This document shows, piece by piece, positions 41,251 through 51,600 of a DNA stretch of 64,000 nucleotides. This DNA comes from Nocardioides lijunqiniae (GTDB taxonomy: Bacteria > Actinomycetota > Actinomycetes > Propionibacteriales > Nocardioidaceae): assembly GCF_015024225.1 (NCBI RefSeq), contig NZ_JACJGM010000003.1:124001-188000 (forward strand). The letters run 5' to 3'. Both the position numbers and the translations under genes were made by a program. Numbering within the stretch: the stretch's first letter is position 1; every line of letters starts with the position of its first letter. The notes under the pieces are model-generated. The model was not told the origin of the DNA, ran no database searches, and worked only from the letters and a program-made list of their open reading frames with translations.

Positions 41251-42175
41251 CCTCCTCGATGTCCGGCTCCTGGATGGACAGGTCCGCGACGTCGTACGAC
41301 GAGGCGAGGGCCGCCACGATCGGGGCCGCGCTCGCGTCGGTGGGGAAGCTCAGCCACTGGCGGGGCCCCTCGACCCGCCGCGTCACCGCGCCGGGCACCT
41401 CGATCGGCGGCGCCTCGTCGACGAGGTCGACCACGACCGTGCGGTGCGAGCCGCCCTGCTCGTGCAGGCCGGCCAGCGTGCCGTCGTAGACCTGGGTGCC
41501 GTGGTCGATCACGATCACCCGGTCGCAGAGAGCCTCGATGTCCTGCAGGTCGTGGGTCGTGAGCATCAGCGTCGTCCCGCGGTCGCGGTTGAGCGCACGC
41601 AGGAACTCCCGCAGCCGCCCCTTGCTCACCACGTCCAGGCCGATGGTCGGCTCGTCGAGGTAGAGGATCTCGGGGTCGTGGAGCAGCGCGGCCACGATGT
41701 CGCCGCGCATCCGCTGGCCCAGGCTGAGCTGGCGCACCGGGGTGTCCAGGAGCGAGCCGAGGTCGAGCAGCTCGACGAACTCCGCGAGGTTGGCGCGGTG
41801 CCGCGCCGGGTCGGTGCGGTAGATCTTCTGCAGCAGGTCGAAGGAGTCGTGCAGGGGCAGGTCCCACCACAGGGAGGTGCGCTGACCGAAGACCACGCCG
41901 ATGCGCCGGGCCAGGGCGGTGCGGTGGCGGCTCGGGTCGACCCCGGCCACCGAGATCCGCCCGCTGGTGGGCACCAGGATGCCGGTCAGCATCTTGACCG
42001 TCGTGGACTTCCCGGCGCCGTTGGGCCCGATGTAGCCCACCATCTCGCCCGCGTCGATGGCGAAGGTCAGGTCGCGCACGGCCTCGACCTCGGTGCGCTG
42101 CTTGCGGCGCTCGCCCTCGACGCGGCGGCGCACCGTGAAGGTACGGCGCAGGTCGGCGACCTCGATCAGCGACAT
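41213..42175 (-). CDS. ABC-2 exporter ATPase
   Basis: A 320-residue ATPase. Walker A is GPNGAGKSTT near residue 52, the signature is LSLGQRMRGDIVAALL, Walker B is ILYLDEPTIGLD, and MLTTHDLQDIEAL holds the switch histidine. A C-terminal regulatory strand region follows. The sequence IRRTFTVRRRVEGERRKQ before the core is typical of the ATPase paired with two different six-helix permeases (COG4586 with COG4587/COG3694). Both permease genes lie just upstream in the same operon. The cargo is unknown; export is likely. Confidence 0.88.
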   Translation of the reverse strand: MSLIEVADLRRTFTVRRRVEGERRKQRTEVEAVRDLTFAIDAGEMVGYIGPNGAGKSTTVKMLTGILVPTSGRISVAGVDPSRHRTALARRIGVVFGQRTSLWWDLPLHDSFDLLQKIYRTDPARHRANLAEFVELLDLGSLLDTPVRQLSLGQRMRGDIVAALLHDPEILYLDEPTIGLDVVSKGRLREFLRALNRDRGTTLMLTTHDLQDIEALCDRVIVIDHGTQVYDGTLAGLHEQGGSHRTVVVDLVDEAPPIEVPGAVTRRVEGPRQWLSFPTDASAAPIVAALASSYDVADLSIQEPDIEEVIRELYSRPRSG

Positions 42176-42176
42176 G

Positions 42177-42974
42177 TCAGCTCCCGGTCGATCGGTAGTG
42201 GCGGACGCCGACGCGCCAGGCGAGGGCCCCGGCGGCGGCGAAGAGGAGGGCGGCGACGGGCGAGGCCAGCTGCAGCCAGTCGGGCAGGCCGAAGGGATCC
42301 TCGCGGCCCAGGATGTAGAGGCTGGGGTACCAGTTGACGAAGGCGATCGGCAGGACGAACGTCAGCGCCTTGACGACCTCCGCGGGGAACACCGACATCG
42401 GGAACTGCGTGACCTGGTTGCCGCCGTAGGTGAAGGCGTTGGCGAACTCCGTGGAGTCGGCGGTCCAGAACTGCACGCAGGCCAGCCCCACGAAGAGGCT
42501 GAAGAAGATCACCGAGCCGCTGGCGACCATCTCGACCGCGACCAGCGCCCGGGGCAGCGTCCAGTCGACGTACGCCGCCGCCCAGGCGAACACCAGCCCC
42601 GACTGCAGCACCCGGGCGAACCGGCGCGGGGCGAACTCGTCGGCGCAGACCTGCACCAGCAGCGGCACCGGCTTGGTCATCATGGTGTCCAGGCGGCCCA
42701 TCCGGATCATCTGCCCGAGTCGCTCGACCCGCCCGACCAGCAGGTCCGCGAAGGCGATGCCGAGCCCGGTGGCGCCGTACAGGAAGCCGATCTCGGTGAG
42801 GCTGAAGCCGCCGAGGTCGTCGACGTTGCTCATCAGCACCCAGATGCCGACGAAGTCCAGCCCGGTCATCAGGAAGCTGCCGACCGCCATCATCCAGAAC
42901 GACGCGGGGTAGGCCATCGAGGCGCGCACCCACAGCCCCGCGATGCGGCAGTAGTCGACGACGGCGTCAGCCAC
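42177..42974 (-). CDS. ABC-2 exporter permease 2
   Basis: A 265-residue six-helix membrane protein starting at a GTG that overlaps the previous gene by eight bases. Segments ASMAYPASFWMMAVGSFLMTGLDF, GRLDTMMTKPVPLLVQV and YPSLYILGREDPFGLP match the COG3694-type permeases. It ends one base before the ATPase ATG. The longer frame upstream lies inside the neighbouring permease gene and is rejected. Confidence 0.85.
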   Translation of the reverse strand: MADAVVDYCRIAGLWVRASMAYPASFWMMAVGSFLMTGLDFVGIWVLMSNVDDLGGFSLTEIGFLYGATGLGIAFADLLVGRVERLGQMIRMGRLDTMMTKPVPLLVQVCADEFAPRRFARVLQSGLVFAWAAAYVDWTLPRALVAVEMVASGSVIFFSLFVGLACVQFWTADSTEFANAFTYGGNQVTQFPMSVFPAEVVKALTFVLPIAFVNWYPSLYILGREDPFGLPDWLQLASPVAALLFAAAGALAWRVGVRHYRSTGS

Positions 42975-43767
42975 CCTGGACCACCACCCGGCGCTCGGCG
43001 CGGTGCAGGACGTAGGCGCAGGTGGCCAGCAGGACGATCGCCCAGCCGGCCATGAAGGCCAGGCCGCCGACAACCTCGAGGCCGGTGCGCTTGCCGAGCC
43101 AGATGTCGGCCGGCACCTGCAGGAAGGTCGCCCAGGGCAGCGCCATGGCCAGCTCGCGCAGGCCGTCGGGCAGGATCACCAGCGGCACGGTGAGCCCGCT
43201 GAAGAAGAGCGCCGCGAAGCCCAGCAGCATCCGGGGCCCGACGTCGTCGAGCAGCCAGAACGCCGCCAGCGACGCCAGCATCCGCAGCGCGAAGCTCACC
43301 GTCACCGCGATCGGGATCGCGGCCAGGAAGACCAGCCAGGTGAGCGCGTCGGCGGGGTAGTGCAGGTCGAAGAGCAGCCCGCCGACGAGCGTGGGGGCCA
43401 GGCCGCGGGTGAGCAGGTGGTACGCCGCGCGGCCGAGGTCGGCGGCGAGGTACCAGCCGAGGATCCCGACGGGCCGGTAGAGGTCGATCACCACGTCGCC
43501 CGTCCGGATCCGCTCCGCCAGGTCGTCGGGGGACCCGCCGCCCCACACCGCGACGGTCATGATCATCGCCTGGCCGAGCCAGACGTAGGTGACGGCGTCG
43601 CCGGCGTCGTACCCGCCGGCGTCGGGGTTGGCGCCCCACACCTCCAGGTAGACGAAGCACATGATCACGCCGAAGACGCAGTTGGTGAAGATGCCCGCGA
43701 GGGTGGCCCCGACGTAGGTGGAGTACCTCTTGAAGGCGCGCGTCGCGACGGCGACGTGCAGGGGCAT
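42967..43767 (-). CDS. ABC-2 exporter permease 1
   Basis: A 266-residue six-helix protein of the COG4587 type (AFKRYSTYVGATLAGIFTN, GDVVIDLYRPVGILGWYLA, FFSGLTVPLVILPDGL). It heads the exporter operon, with the ATG at 43767. The two permeases would form a heterodimer with two copies of the ATPase. No accessory or resistance gene is attached. Confidence 0.85.
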   Translation of the reverse strand: MPLHVAVATRAFKRYSTYVGATLAGIFTNCVFGVIMCFVYLEVWGANPDAGGYDAGDAVTYVWLGQAMIMTVAVWGGGSPDDLAERIRTGDVVIDLYRPVGILGWYLAADLGRAAYHLLTRGLAPTLVGGLLFDLHYPADALTWLVFLAAIPIAVTVSFALRMLASLAAFWLLDDVGPRMLLGFAALFFSGLTVPLVILPDGLRELAMALPWATFLQVPADIWLGKRTGLEVVGGLAFMAGWAIVLLATCAYVLHRAERRVVVQGG

Positions 43768-43879
43768 GGGGGGAGTGTCCCACGCCGGCCGCCGTGGGGC
43801 GGGAGGCGGAATAGGGCGTGCCAGGATGTCGTTGGAGCAGGTGATGGATCGTTCAACTACCTCTGAGGAGATGGGCAGC

Positions 43880-45004
43880 ATGCAGTTCGGCATCTTCACC
43901 GTCGGCGACGTCACCACCGACCCGACGACCGGGCGGACGCCGAGCGAGCACGAGCGGATCAAGGCCCAGGTCGAGATCGCGAAGAAGGCCGAGGAGGTCG
44001 GGCTCGACGTCGTCGCCGTCGGCCAGCACCACAACCCGCCGTTCGTGGCGTCGTCCCCGACGACGACCATGGCCTACATCGCCGCGCAGACCCAGCGGAT
44101 CCTGCTGTCGACCTCGACGACGCTGATCACGACCACCGACCCGGTGCGCATCGCCGAGGACTACGGCACGCTGCAGCACCTCGCCGACGGCCGCATGGAC
44201 CTGATGATGGGCCGTGGCAACACCGGCCCGGTCTACCCGTGGTTCGGCAAGGACATCCGCGAGGGCATCAACCTGGCGATCGAGAACTACGCGCTGCTGC
44301 ACCGCCTGTGGCGCGAGGACGTCGTCGACTGGGAGGGCAGGTTCCGCACGCCGCTGCAGGGCTTCACCGCCACGCCGCGACCGCTCGACGGCGTACCGCC
44401 GTTCGTGTGGCACGGCTCGATCCGCAGCCCCGAGATCGCCGAGCAGGCGGCCTACTACGGTGACGGCTTCTTCCACAACCACATCTTCTGGCCGAGCTCC
44501 CACACGCGCCAGATGGTCGCGCTCTACCGGCGCCGCTTCGAGCACTACGGCCACGGCCGGGCCGACCAGGCGATCGTCGGGCTGGGCGGGCAGTTCTTCA
44601 TGCGTCGCAACAGCCAGGACGCCGTGCGCGAGTTCCGTCCGTACTTCGACAACGCGCCGGTCTACGGCCACGGGCCCTCCCTTGAGGACTTCACCTCGCA
44701 GACGCCGCTGACCGTGGGCTCGCCGCAGGAGGTGCTGGAGCGCACGCTCGGCTTCCGCGAGTACGTCGGCGACTACCAGCGCCAGCTCTTCCTGGTCGAC
44801 CACGCCGGGCTGCCGGTCAAGACCGTGCTGGAGCAGCTCGACCTGCTCGGCGAGATCCTGCCCGACCTGCGCGCGGGGATGGCCGAGGGCCGTCCCGCGC
44901 ACGTGCCCGACGGCCCGACGCACGCCGGCCTGGTGGCCGCGCGCGACGCCGCCGTGGCCGCCGGGTCCGCCGTCCCCGAGACCGTCGAGGAGGTCTCGGC
45001 GTGA
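43880..45004 (+). CDS. LLM-class flavin-dependent monooxygenase (CE1758 type)
   Basis: A 374-residue luciferase-like barrel enzyme: MQFGIFTVGDVTTDP start, VAVGQHHNPPFVASSP, LSTSTTLITTTDPVRIAEDYGTLQ, GRMDLMMGRGNTG and PFVWHGSIRSPEIAEQAA. Such enzymes use reduced FMN and O2. The next gene is an NADPH:FMN reductase overlapping by four bases, the known two-component pair in actinobacteria. The start at ATG 43880 is set by GAGGAG 9 bases upstream; the ATG at 43871 abuts that site. The substrate is unknown. Confidence 0.9.
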   Translation: MQFGIFTVGDVTTDPTTGRTPSEHERIKAQVEIAKKAEEVGLDVVAVGQHHNPPFVASSPTTTMAYIAAQTQRILLSTSTTLITTTDPVRIAEDYGTLQHLADGRMDLMMGRGNTGPVYPWFGKDIREGINLAIENYALLHRLWREDVVDWEGRFRTPLQGFTATPRPLDGVPPFVWHGSIRSPEIAEQAAYYGDGFFHNHIFWPSSHTRQMVALYRRRFEHYGHGRADQAIVGLGGQFFMRRNSQDAVREFRPYFDNAPVYGHGPSLEDFTSQTPLTVGSPQEVLERTLGFREYVGDYQRQLFLVDHAGLPVKTVLEQLDLLGEILPDLRAGMAEGRPAHVPDGPTHAGLVAARDAAVAAGSAVPETVEEVSA

Positions 45005-45597
45005 CCCGGGTGCTCGCCGTCTCCGCCGGGCTGTCCGTGCCGTCCTCGACGCGGCTGCTCACCGAGCGGCTGGCCGACGCCGTGCGCGCCGACCTCGGCC
45101 CCGACGCCGAGGTGGAGCTCGTCGAGCTGCGCCCGCTGGCGCACGCGCTGGCCGACCACCTGCTGACGGGCTTCCCCGACGCCGAGCTCGAGGAGGTGCT
45201 GGAGAAGGTGCGGCTCGCCGACGGGCTGATCATGGTCACGCCGGTGTTCAGCGCGTCCTTCAGCGGCCTGTTCAAGACGTTCACCGACGTGATGGAGCCG
45301 GGGCTGCTGATCGGCAAGCCGGTCCTCATCGGCGCCACGGCCGGCACGTCGCGACACTCGCTGGTCCTCGACCACGCGCTGCGTCCGCTGTTCGCCTACC
45401 TGCGGGCCGTCGTCGTCCCGACCGGCGTCTTCGCCGCCACCGAGGACTTCGGCGACCACGGCCTGGAGCAGCGCGTCGAGCGCGCCGCCGGCGAGCTGGC
45501 CGCCCTGGTGGGCGGACGCCGCCCGCTCCACGTCGTACGCGACGAGTTCGCCGACCCCACCCCGTTCGCCGACCGGCTGCGCGGCCTCAGCACCTGA
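45001..45597 (+). CDS. NAD(P)H-dependent FMN reductase (CE1759 type)
   Basis: A 198-residue flavodoxin-fold reductase. VLAVSAGLSVPSSTRLLTERL is the phosphate-binding loop and LIMVTPVFSASFSGLFKTF the flavin-ring loop typical of the FMN_red family. It supplies reduced FMN to the monooxygenase, with which it overlaps at GTGA. A paired-hairpin repeat follows after 11 bases and may end the transcript. Confidence 0.9.
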   Translation: MTRVLAVSAGLSVPSSTRLLTERLADAVRADLGPDAEVELVELRPLAHALADHLLTGFPDAELEEVLEKVRLADGLIMVTPVFSASFSGLFKTFTDVMEPGLLIGKPVLIGATAGTSRHSLVLDHALRPLFAYLRAVVVPTGVFAATEDFGDHGLEQRVERAAGELAALVGGRRPLHVVRDEFADPTPFADRLRGLST

Positions 45598-45608
45598 GGC
45601 CCCTCCCA

Positions 45609-45675
45609 CGTGCGGTTTGGTCACAGACCGCACGTCTGAGGGCTCCGGACCTGCGGTTTGGCACCAAACCGCAGG
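45609..45675. repeat. paired-hairpin repeat, copy 1
   Basis: Hairpin A (45609-45634) has arms CGTGCGGT and ACCGCACG. Hairpin B (45650-45675) is a perfect repeat of CCTGCGGTTTGG and CCAAACCGCAGG around two bases. The 15-base spacer is GC-rich. It lies between the ends of convergent genes and may act as a two-way terminator. Confidence 0.8.
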
Positions 45676-45699
45676 GTCGAGGAGCCGCAGCCCCGGCGC

Positions 45700-46221
45700 T
45701 CAGTGCTGGTAGGTGCCGTGCAGGATCGCCCGGCCGGCGGTCTTGAAGGCGAGGTTGAACGACACCACGGCCGGGGAGGCGTCGGCGTCGGCGCCGAGCT
45801 GCTCCTCCTTGACCGCGTGCACGACGAAGAAGTAGCGGTGCACCTGGTCGCCCTGTGGCGGTGCCGCGCCCATGAAGCCGGCCTCGCCGCCGTCGTTGCG
45901 CACGTGGAAGGCGCCGCCGGGCAGCTCGTCCGCGGCCGCACCGGTGTCCAGCGACGTCACGTCGGCCGGCAGGTCCACCAGCACCCAGTGCCAGAAGCCG
46001 CTCGGGGTGGGCGCGTCGGGGTCGAAGCAGGTGACCGTGAAGCTCTTCGTGCCCTCCGGAGCGCCCTCCCACGACAGCTGCGGCGAGGTGTTGCCGAGGT
46101 CGGCGACCTGGTCGTCCTTCAGCGGCTGGCCGTCGGTGACGTCGGTGCTCGTCACCGAGAACGACGCAACGGTCGGGAGGAGGTCGTAGGGGTTCGGGCT
46201 GACGGGGCGCTCGAGGCTCAT
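45700..46221 (-). CDS. YbhB/YbcL (Raf kinase inhibitor-like) protein
   Basis: A 173-residue PEBP-fold protein with the family's ligand-pocket segments [25 protein letters not shown] and [17 protein letters not shown]. Bacterial members are small soluble proteins of unknown role that bind phospholipid-like or phosphate ligands. No signal peptide is present. The ATG at 46221 lies 6 bases after TACGTT. Confidence 0.9.
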   Translation of the reverse strand: MSLERPVSPNPYDLLPTVASFSVTSTDVTDGQPLKDDQVADLGNTSPQLSWEGAPEGTKSFTVTCFDPDAPTPSGFWHWVLVDLPADVTSLDTGAAADELPGGAFHVRNDGGEAGFMGAAPPQGDQVHRYFFVVHAVKEEQLGADADASPAVVSFNLAFKTAGRAILHGTYQH

Positions 46222-46227
46222 GCGTCA

Positions 46228-46233
46228 AACGTA
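46228..46233 (-). promoter_or_regulatory. -10 hexamer TACGTT (minus strand), leaderless start
   Basis: TACGTT lies 6 bases before the ATG of the YbhB-like gene at 46221. Confidence 0.45.
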
Positions 46234-46290
46234 GTCCGCGCCCTGAACCCTGGCCATCAGCCCGGAGCCGAGACCCGCGATGATGGTGGG

Positions 46291-47511
46291 ATGGACGAGA
46301 TCGCGACGTACCCCGTTGGCCTGCGCCTGACCGGCCGACGCGTCGTGGTCGTCGGGGGAGGCCATGTCGCGCAGCGTCGGGTGCCCCAGCTGCTGGCAGC
46401 CGGCGCCGACGTCCACGTCGTCTCCCCGGACGTGACGCCCGCCATCGAGGGCCTGGTCGGAGCCGGTGAGGCCACCTGGCACCGACGTGGGTTCGAGGAG
46501 TCCGACCTCGAGGACACCTGGTACGCGCTGGCTGTCACCGACGTCACCGAGGTCAACGAGCGGGTCTCCGCCGAGGCCGAGCGACGGCGGGTCTTCTGCG
46601 TGCGCGCCGACGACGCCACCGACGCCACCGCCTGGACCCCCGCCGTCGGCCGGGCCGCCGGCCTCACCGTCGCCGTGCTCGGCAACCGCGAGCCCCGGCT
46701 CTCGGCCTCGGTGCGCGACGAGATCCTGGTCGGGCTGCGGGAGGGCACGCTGGGCCGCCACCAGCGCGCCCATACGGCCGGCGTCACCCTGGTCGGCGGG
46801 GGCCCCGGTGACCCCGACCTGATCTCGGTTGCGGGACGCAAGGCCCTGATGGAGGCCGACGTCGTCGTCGCCGACCGGCTCGCCCCGCGCGAGCTGCTGG
46901 GGCAGCTGCCCGCCGACGTCGAGCTCGTGGACGTCGCCAAGCTGCCGCGCGGACGCTCCGCGCAGCAGGAGGAGATCAACCGCGTCATCGTCGAGCGCGC
47001 GCTCGAGGGCAGGCGGGTCGTGCGCTTCAAGGGCGGCGACAACTTCGTCTTCGGCCGCGGCTACGAGGAGGTCCTCGCGTGTCGCGAGGCCGGCGTGCCC
47101 GTCACGGTGATCCCCGGGCTCACGAGTCCCGTCGCCGTGCCCGCCGTCGCCGGCATCCCCGTGACCCACCGTGGGGTCGCGCACGAGTTCACCGTCATCT
47201 CCGGCCACCTGCCGCCGGGACACCCGGAGTCCCTCACCAACTGGGACGCGGTCTCCGCGCTGCGAGGCACCCTGGTGCTGATGATGGCCGTGGAGAACGC
47301 GCCGGTCATCGCCGACGTGCTCGTGGCGGGCGGGCGCGGCCCCGAGACCCCGGTCGCGGTGCTCTGCGACGGGACGATGCCGGGGGAGCGCACCGTGCTG
47401 GCCACGCTCGGCACCCTGCAGGCCGAGCTGGTCGCCCATGCGGTGCTCCCGCCCGCGATCATCGTGGTCGGCGACGTCGTCGCGGTGGCGCACCCCGAGC
47501 GCTTCGCGTGA
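46291..47511 (+). CDS. cysG: siroheme synthase: precorrin-2 dehydrogenase plus uroporphyrinogen-III C-methyltransferase
   Basis: A 406-residue fusion. Residues 10-160 form a SirC/CysG-N Rossmann domain (RRVVVVGGGHVAQRRVPQLL). Residues 167-400 form the SAM-dependent methyltransferase (VTLVGGGPGDPDLISVAGRKAL, FKGGDNFVFGRGYEE, VTVIPGLTSPVAVPAVAGIP). It makes precorrin-2 and sirohydrochlorin for siroheme, the cofactor of sulfite and nitrite reductases, and precorrin-2 also feeds cobalamin. The N-terminal part is shorter than in enterobacterial CysG, so iron insertion may need another protein. The ATG at 46291 has no ribosome binding site. The next gene follows after 10 bases. Confidence 0.93.
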   Translation: MDEIATYPVGLRLTGRRVVVVGGGHVAQRRVPQLLAAGADVHVVSPDVTPAIEGLVGAGEATWHRRGFEESDLEDTWYALAVTDVTEVNERVSAEAERRRVFCVRADDATDATAWTPAVGRAAGLTVAVLGNREPRLSASVRDEILVGLREGTLGRHQRAHTAGVTLVGGGPGDPDLISVAGRKALMEADVVVADRLAPRELLGQLPADVELVDVAKLPRGRSAQQEEINRVIVERALEGRRVVRFKGGDNFVFGRGYEEVLACREAGVPVTVIPGLTSPVAVPAVAGIPVTHRGVAHEFTVISGHLPPGHPESLTNWDAVSALRGTLVLMMAVENAPVIADVLVAGGRGPETPVAVLCDGTMPGERTVLATLGTLQAELVAHAVLPPAIIVVGDVVAVAHPERFA

Positions 47512-47521
47512 GCGACGCCTG

Positions 47522-48325
47522 ATGGCGGTCCTGGTCCCGATCGAGGACCCCGCCGACCCGCGCCTGGCCGACTACCGCGACCTGCGCGACGTCGAGCTGC
47601 GCAAGCACCTCGAGGGCGAGCACGGGCTCTTCCTCGCCGAGGGCGAGAAGGTCGTACGCCGCGCGGTCGAGGCCGGCCACGCGCCCCGCTCGTTCCTGAT
47701 GGCGCCACGCTGGCTCGACGGCCTGGCCGACGTGCTCGACCGCTCCGACGCGCCCTGCTACGTCCTGGAGGAGCGGCTGGCCGAGCAGGTCACCGGCTTC
47801 CACGTCCACCGCGGCGCGCTCGCCTCGCTCCACCGACCGCCGCTGCGCTCGCTCGACGAGGTCCTCGACGGTGCCCGCTCCGTGCTGGTGCTGGAGGACC
47901 TCGTCGACCACACCAACGTCGGCGCGGTCTTCCGCAGCGGCGCCGCCCTGGGCTTCGACGCCGTGCTCCTCGCGCCCCGCTGCGCCGACCCGCTCTACCG
48001 GCGCTCGATCAAGGTCGGCATGGGGGCGGTGTTCACCATGGCGTGGACCCGCCTGCCCGACTGGCACGACGCGCTCCCGGACCTCTCGTCCCGCGGCTTC
48101 ACCACGGTCGCCCTGACGCTGGCCGACGACGCGGTCGGCATCGAGGAGGCCGTCGCCGGGCTCGACCGGGTGGCGCTCGTCCTGGGCTCGGAGGGCCACG
48201 GGCTCTCCTCGCGCTGGGAGCAGTCGGCCGACCGGCGGGCGATCATCCCGATGGCCGAGGGCATCGACTCGCTCAACGTCGCCGCTGCGTCCGCCGTCGC
48301 CTGCTGGGTGACCGCGCGGCGCTGA
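47522..48325 (+). CDS. TrmH/SpoU-family RNA 2'-O-methyltransferase
   Basis: A 267-residue SPOUT methyltransferase. An N-terminal RNA-binding part (LFLAEGEKVVRRAVEAGHAP) precedes the knot domain with LVLEDLVDHTNVGAVFRSGAALGFDAVLL, LVLGSEGHGLS and IPMAEGIDSLNVAAASAVACW. These methylate a ribose in rRNA or tRNA; the exact site is not evident. It is probably co-transcribed with the siroheme synthase. A paired-hairpin repeat begins two bases after the stop. Confidence 0.9.
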   Translation: MAVLVPIEDPADPRLADYRDLRDVELRKHLEGEHGLFLAEGEKVVRRAVEAGHAPRSFLMAPRWLDGLADVLDRSDAPCYVLEERLAEQVTGFHVHRGALASLHRPPLRSLDEVLDGARSVLVLEDLVDHTNVGAVFRSGAALGFDAVLLAPRCADPLYRRSIKVGMGAVFTMAWTRLPDWHDALPDLSSRGFTTVALTLADDAVGIEEAVAGLDRVALVLGSEGHGLSSRWEQSADRRAIIPMAEGIDSLNVAAASAVACWVTARR

Positions 48326-48672
48326 CCCCTGCGGTTTGGTCACAAACCGCAGGTTTCGACCGCCCGGACGTGCGGTTGGTGACCAAACGGCAGGGATCGG
48401 CCACCCGGGGCGGGAGGAGACCACCCCGGGCCCGCCTCGGACCGTCGGACGTGGCCGTCGCCGACCCACGCGGCCGGATCCGGACGCCTCTGACCTGCGG
48501 GTTGTGACCAAACCGCGAGCTCGGCGACCTCCGGTGGTGACCGGTTCCGGACGCCGGCGGGAGGGGGTGGGCTACGTCACGTCAGGCGCGTGGCACCGAT
48601 CCTCCGGTTCGACTGCGCGGTTCCCGGCGGCCCGCTTAAGGTCGCGCAGAACCTGGGATCAAGGAGCACTGC
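48326..48672. other. 347-base gap before the giant gene
   Basis: No gene is seen here. The gap holds paired-hairpin copy 2 (48328-48394), a single-hairpin remnant near 48494-48519 (CCTGCGGGTTG and GACCAAACCGCGAG), a GC-rich inverted stretch near 48410-48440 and the leader of the giant gene with AAGGAG at 48661-48666. No convincing two-box promoter is seen; TTAAGG near 48637 is the only AT-rich spot. Confidence 0.7.
48328..48394. repeat. paired-hairpin repeat, copy 2
   Basis: Hairpin A (48328-48353) pairs CCTGCGGTTT with AAACCGCAGG around GGTCAC. Hairpin B (48370-48394) is a weaker match, GTGCGGTTGGTGACC with AAACGGCAGG. It begins two bases after the RNA methyltransferase stop. Confidence 0.8.
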
Positions 48673-51600
48673 GTGCGTCGTCGGACGGGTCGCCGTCCAG
48701 GCGCCATGGTTGTACTCTCGCTCGTTCTCGGGCTCGTCGCCGTCACGGCGCCCGTGGACGCCGCTCCCGCGCCGTCGGCCCTCGCCGACGAGGTGGCCGC
48801 GGCCGGCCCCAGCGCGACCAGCACAGCGGGAGCGACCGCGTCGACGACTCCGACCGCCGACGACGAGGACGACGAGAACGGCGGGTCCGGCACCGTCCCC
48901 GACGTCGACGCCAACTACGGCGACACCAGCGTCGACCTGCCGCGCCCCGTCCACGGCGCGACGGCCATCCGGCTGCTGGGCGAGCAGGTCGACGAGGCCG
49001 CCGCGCTCAACGACCTGGAGACCGACGAGCTGGTCGACCTCCTGCGCACGGACCCCACCGCCTGGCTGGACGCCGAGGGACTGGTGTTCTTCAAGGACGT
49101 CGCCGTCGACCCGCAGCGCGACCTGCCGGTGCCGGCCGCCGCCGCGCCGCTGGACCAGACCTTCCTGCTGCACAGCCGGCCCGGCGCGAAGCGCACGATC
49201 TTCCTCGACTTCGACGGCGGCAACGTCAGCGGCACCGGCTGGCACGCCCAGAAGCCGGGCCTCCCCACCACCCAGCCGGCCTGGCGTCCCTCCGGGGCCA
49301 CCTCCGGCTCGTTCAACAGCACCGACCTCGCCGCCTTCCAGGCCGTCTACGAGGGCGTGGCCGAGGACTACGCGGCGTTCGACGTGGACGTGACCACCGC
49401 GGACCCGGGAGCCGCGGCCATCCTGCGCAGCAGCCTGAGCGACGATGTCTACGGCTCGCACGTGCTGATCACGCCCGACGCGGTCTCTCACGACATGATC
49501 TGCGGCAAGGTGTCGGAGGGCTTCGGCTGCGGCGGCGTCGCCTACCTCGGTGTCTTCGACGAGGCCCGGGGCCCGGGCGGCGACGGCTACGGCTACGCCC
49601 AGCCGGCCTGGGTGTTCCCCCAGAGTGCGGCGGCCTCCGTCAAGGGTGTCACCGAGGCCGCCAGCCACGAGGCCGGCCACCAGCTCAGCCTCTCCCACGA
49701 CGGCAACCAGGCGGGCGTCGACAACTACGACACGGGTCACGGTGCGTGGGCCCCGATCATGGGCGCCGGCTACAGCCACCCGATCACGCAGTGGTCGAAG
49801 GGTGACTACGCCTCGGCCAACAACCGCGAGGACGACGTCGCGATCCTCGGCGCCAAGCTGGGCGTGCGGGTCGACGAGGCCCCCTCGGTCATCGTCGGCG
49901 CCCCGGTGAAGCCGGCCGGGCCGGCCTACATCAGCAGCCGCACCGACGTCGACACCTATCTGCTCGGCACCTGCTCGGGGGCGGTGTCGATCGCGGCGAA
50001 CCCGCTGTCGGCGATGCCGGACCTCGACATCAAGCTGACCCTGCTCAACGCCGCCGGCAGCGTCGTGGCCACCGCCGACCCCGCCTCCGGCCAGACGAGC
50101 GTGAGCGTGGCCACCGGGATGGCCGCCTCGATCAACCAGACGCTCGGCTCCGCCACCTACTACCTGCAGGTCGACGGGGTCGGGTTCGGCACCTGGGCCA
50201 ACGGGTACGACGACTACGGCTCCCTCGGCGCCTACACCGTCAGCACCAACGGCTGCGACGGCGCAGCCCCCACGGGCACCCCGACGGCCCCGGTCTCGGT
50301 GACGGGCACGCCGCACGCCTCGGACTCGACGGTCAACCTCAGCTGGGCCGCCCCGGCCAGCGACGGCGGCAGCCCGGTCACCGGCTACGTCGTGACCCGC
50401 GTCGGCGACCCGACGGTCGTCCAGCTCGGCCCGGGCGCCACCAGCTACTCCTGGACCGGCCTGTCGGTGTCGACGACCTACACGTTCAAGGTCACCGCGC
50501 TCAACGCACGGGGGCCGGGTCCGACCGTCAGCGTCAACGCGACCACCACCAACGGGACGATCAAGCCGGGGGCCCCGCAGGCCGTCAGCGCGCGCTGGCT
50601 CAGCGTCGCCGGCGCCGCTCAGATCTCGTACTCGGACCCGGCGAGCACCGGCACCCACGCCGTGCAGCAGTACGACGTCTTCGTCGACGGCGTCTTCGTG
50701 GTCAGCGGCGGCAGCGCCCGGCGCTCGGTCGACGTCCTCAGCAGCCTCCTCACCCCCGGCACGCACACGCTCGGCGTCGCCGCCACCAGCTTCGCCGGCC
50801 AAGGCCCGGTCACCACCGTCTCCGTCGAGGTCCCGGCGCGCCCGGCCAACGACGCCTTCGCGCAACGCACGACCCTCTCGGGCATCTCCGGGACCGTCAC
50901 CGGCGACAACCTCGAGTCGTCGGCCGAGGTCGGGGACCCCCGGCCCCCCACGACCCGGATCGTCGCCGGCCGCGCCTCGCTCTGGTACTCCTGGACGGCG
51001 CCCCAGTCGGGACTCCTGCAGCTCTCGACGGGCTCGAGCGTCGCCGACCGCGACACGACCCTCGGGGTCTACGTCGGGACGGCTCTCGGCTCCCTGACGG
51101 AGTGGACCGGCAACGACGACGCCACGGGCAAGCTCTCCTCCGTGCAGCTCCTGGTCACGGCCGGCACCACCTACTCGATCGCCGTCGACGGGTTCCGCGA
51201 CATCGCGACCGGGGTCGGGCCGTTCACCCTGTCGTGGAACTTCATCGACGACGGCCCGAAGGCGACCACGACCTCCCTGGCGGTGGCCTCCAGCGGGACC
51301 ACCGTGACCCTGTCGGGCAGCGTCAGCGCCACCTACGGCGCCCCCGTCGGCTACCTGGAGTACCGGCGCGGCAGCGCGGTCATCGGCTACGGCGACGTCA
51401 ACACCCTGACGACCGCCTCCACGCTCACCGTCGACCGGCAGCCCCGGGGCGAGCAGACCTACACCGCGCGCTTCGTGCCCGACAACCCCAGCAGGTTCGT
51501 CCCCTCCTCCACGAGCCAGGTCCACACGGTCGTCGGGACTCCCACGACCACGGGGCTGCAGGCCACGGTGGACGCGCGCAGCGTGACGCTCGCCGTGACC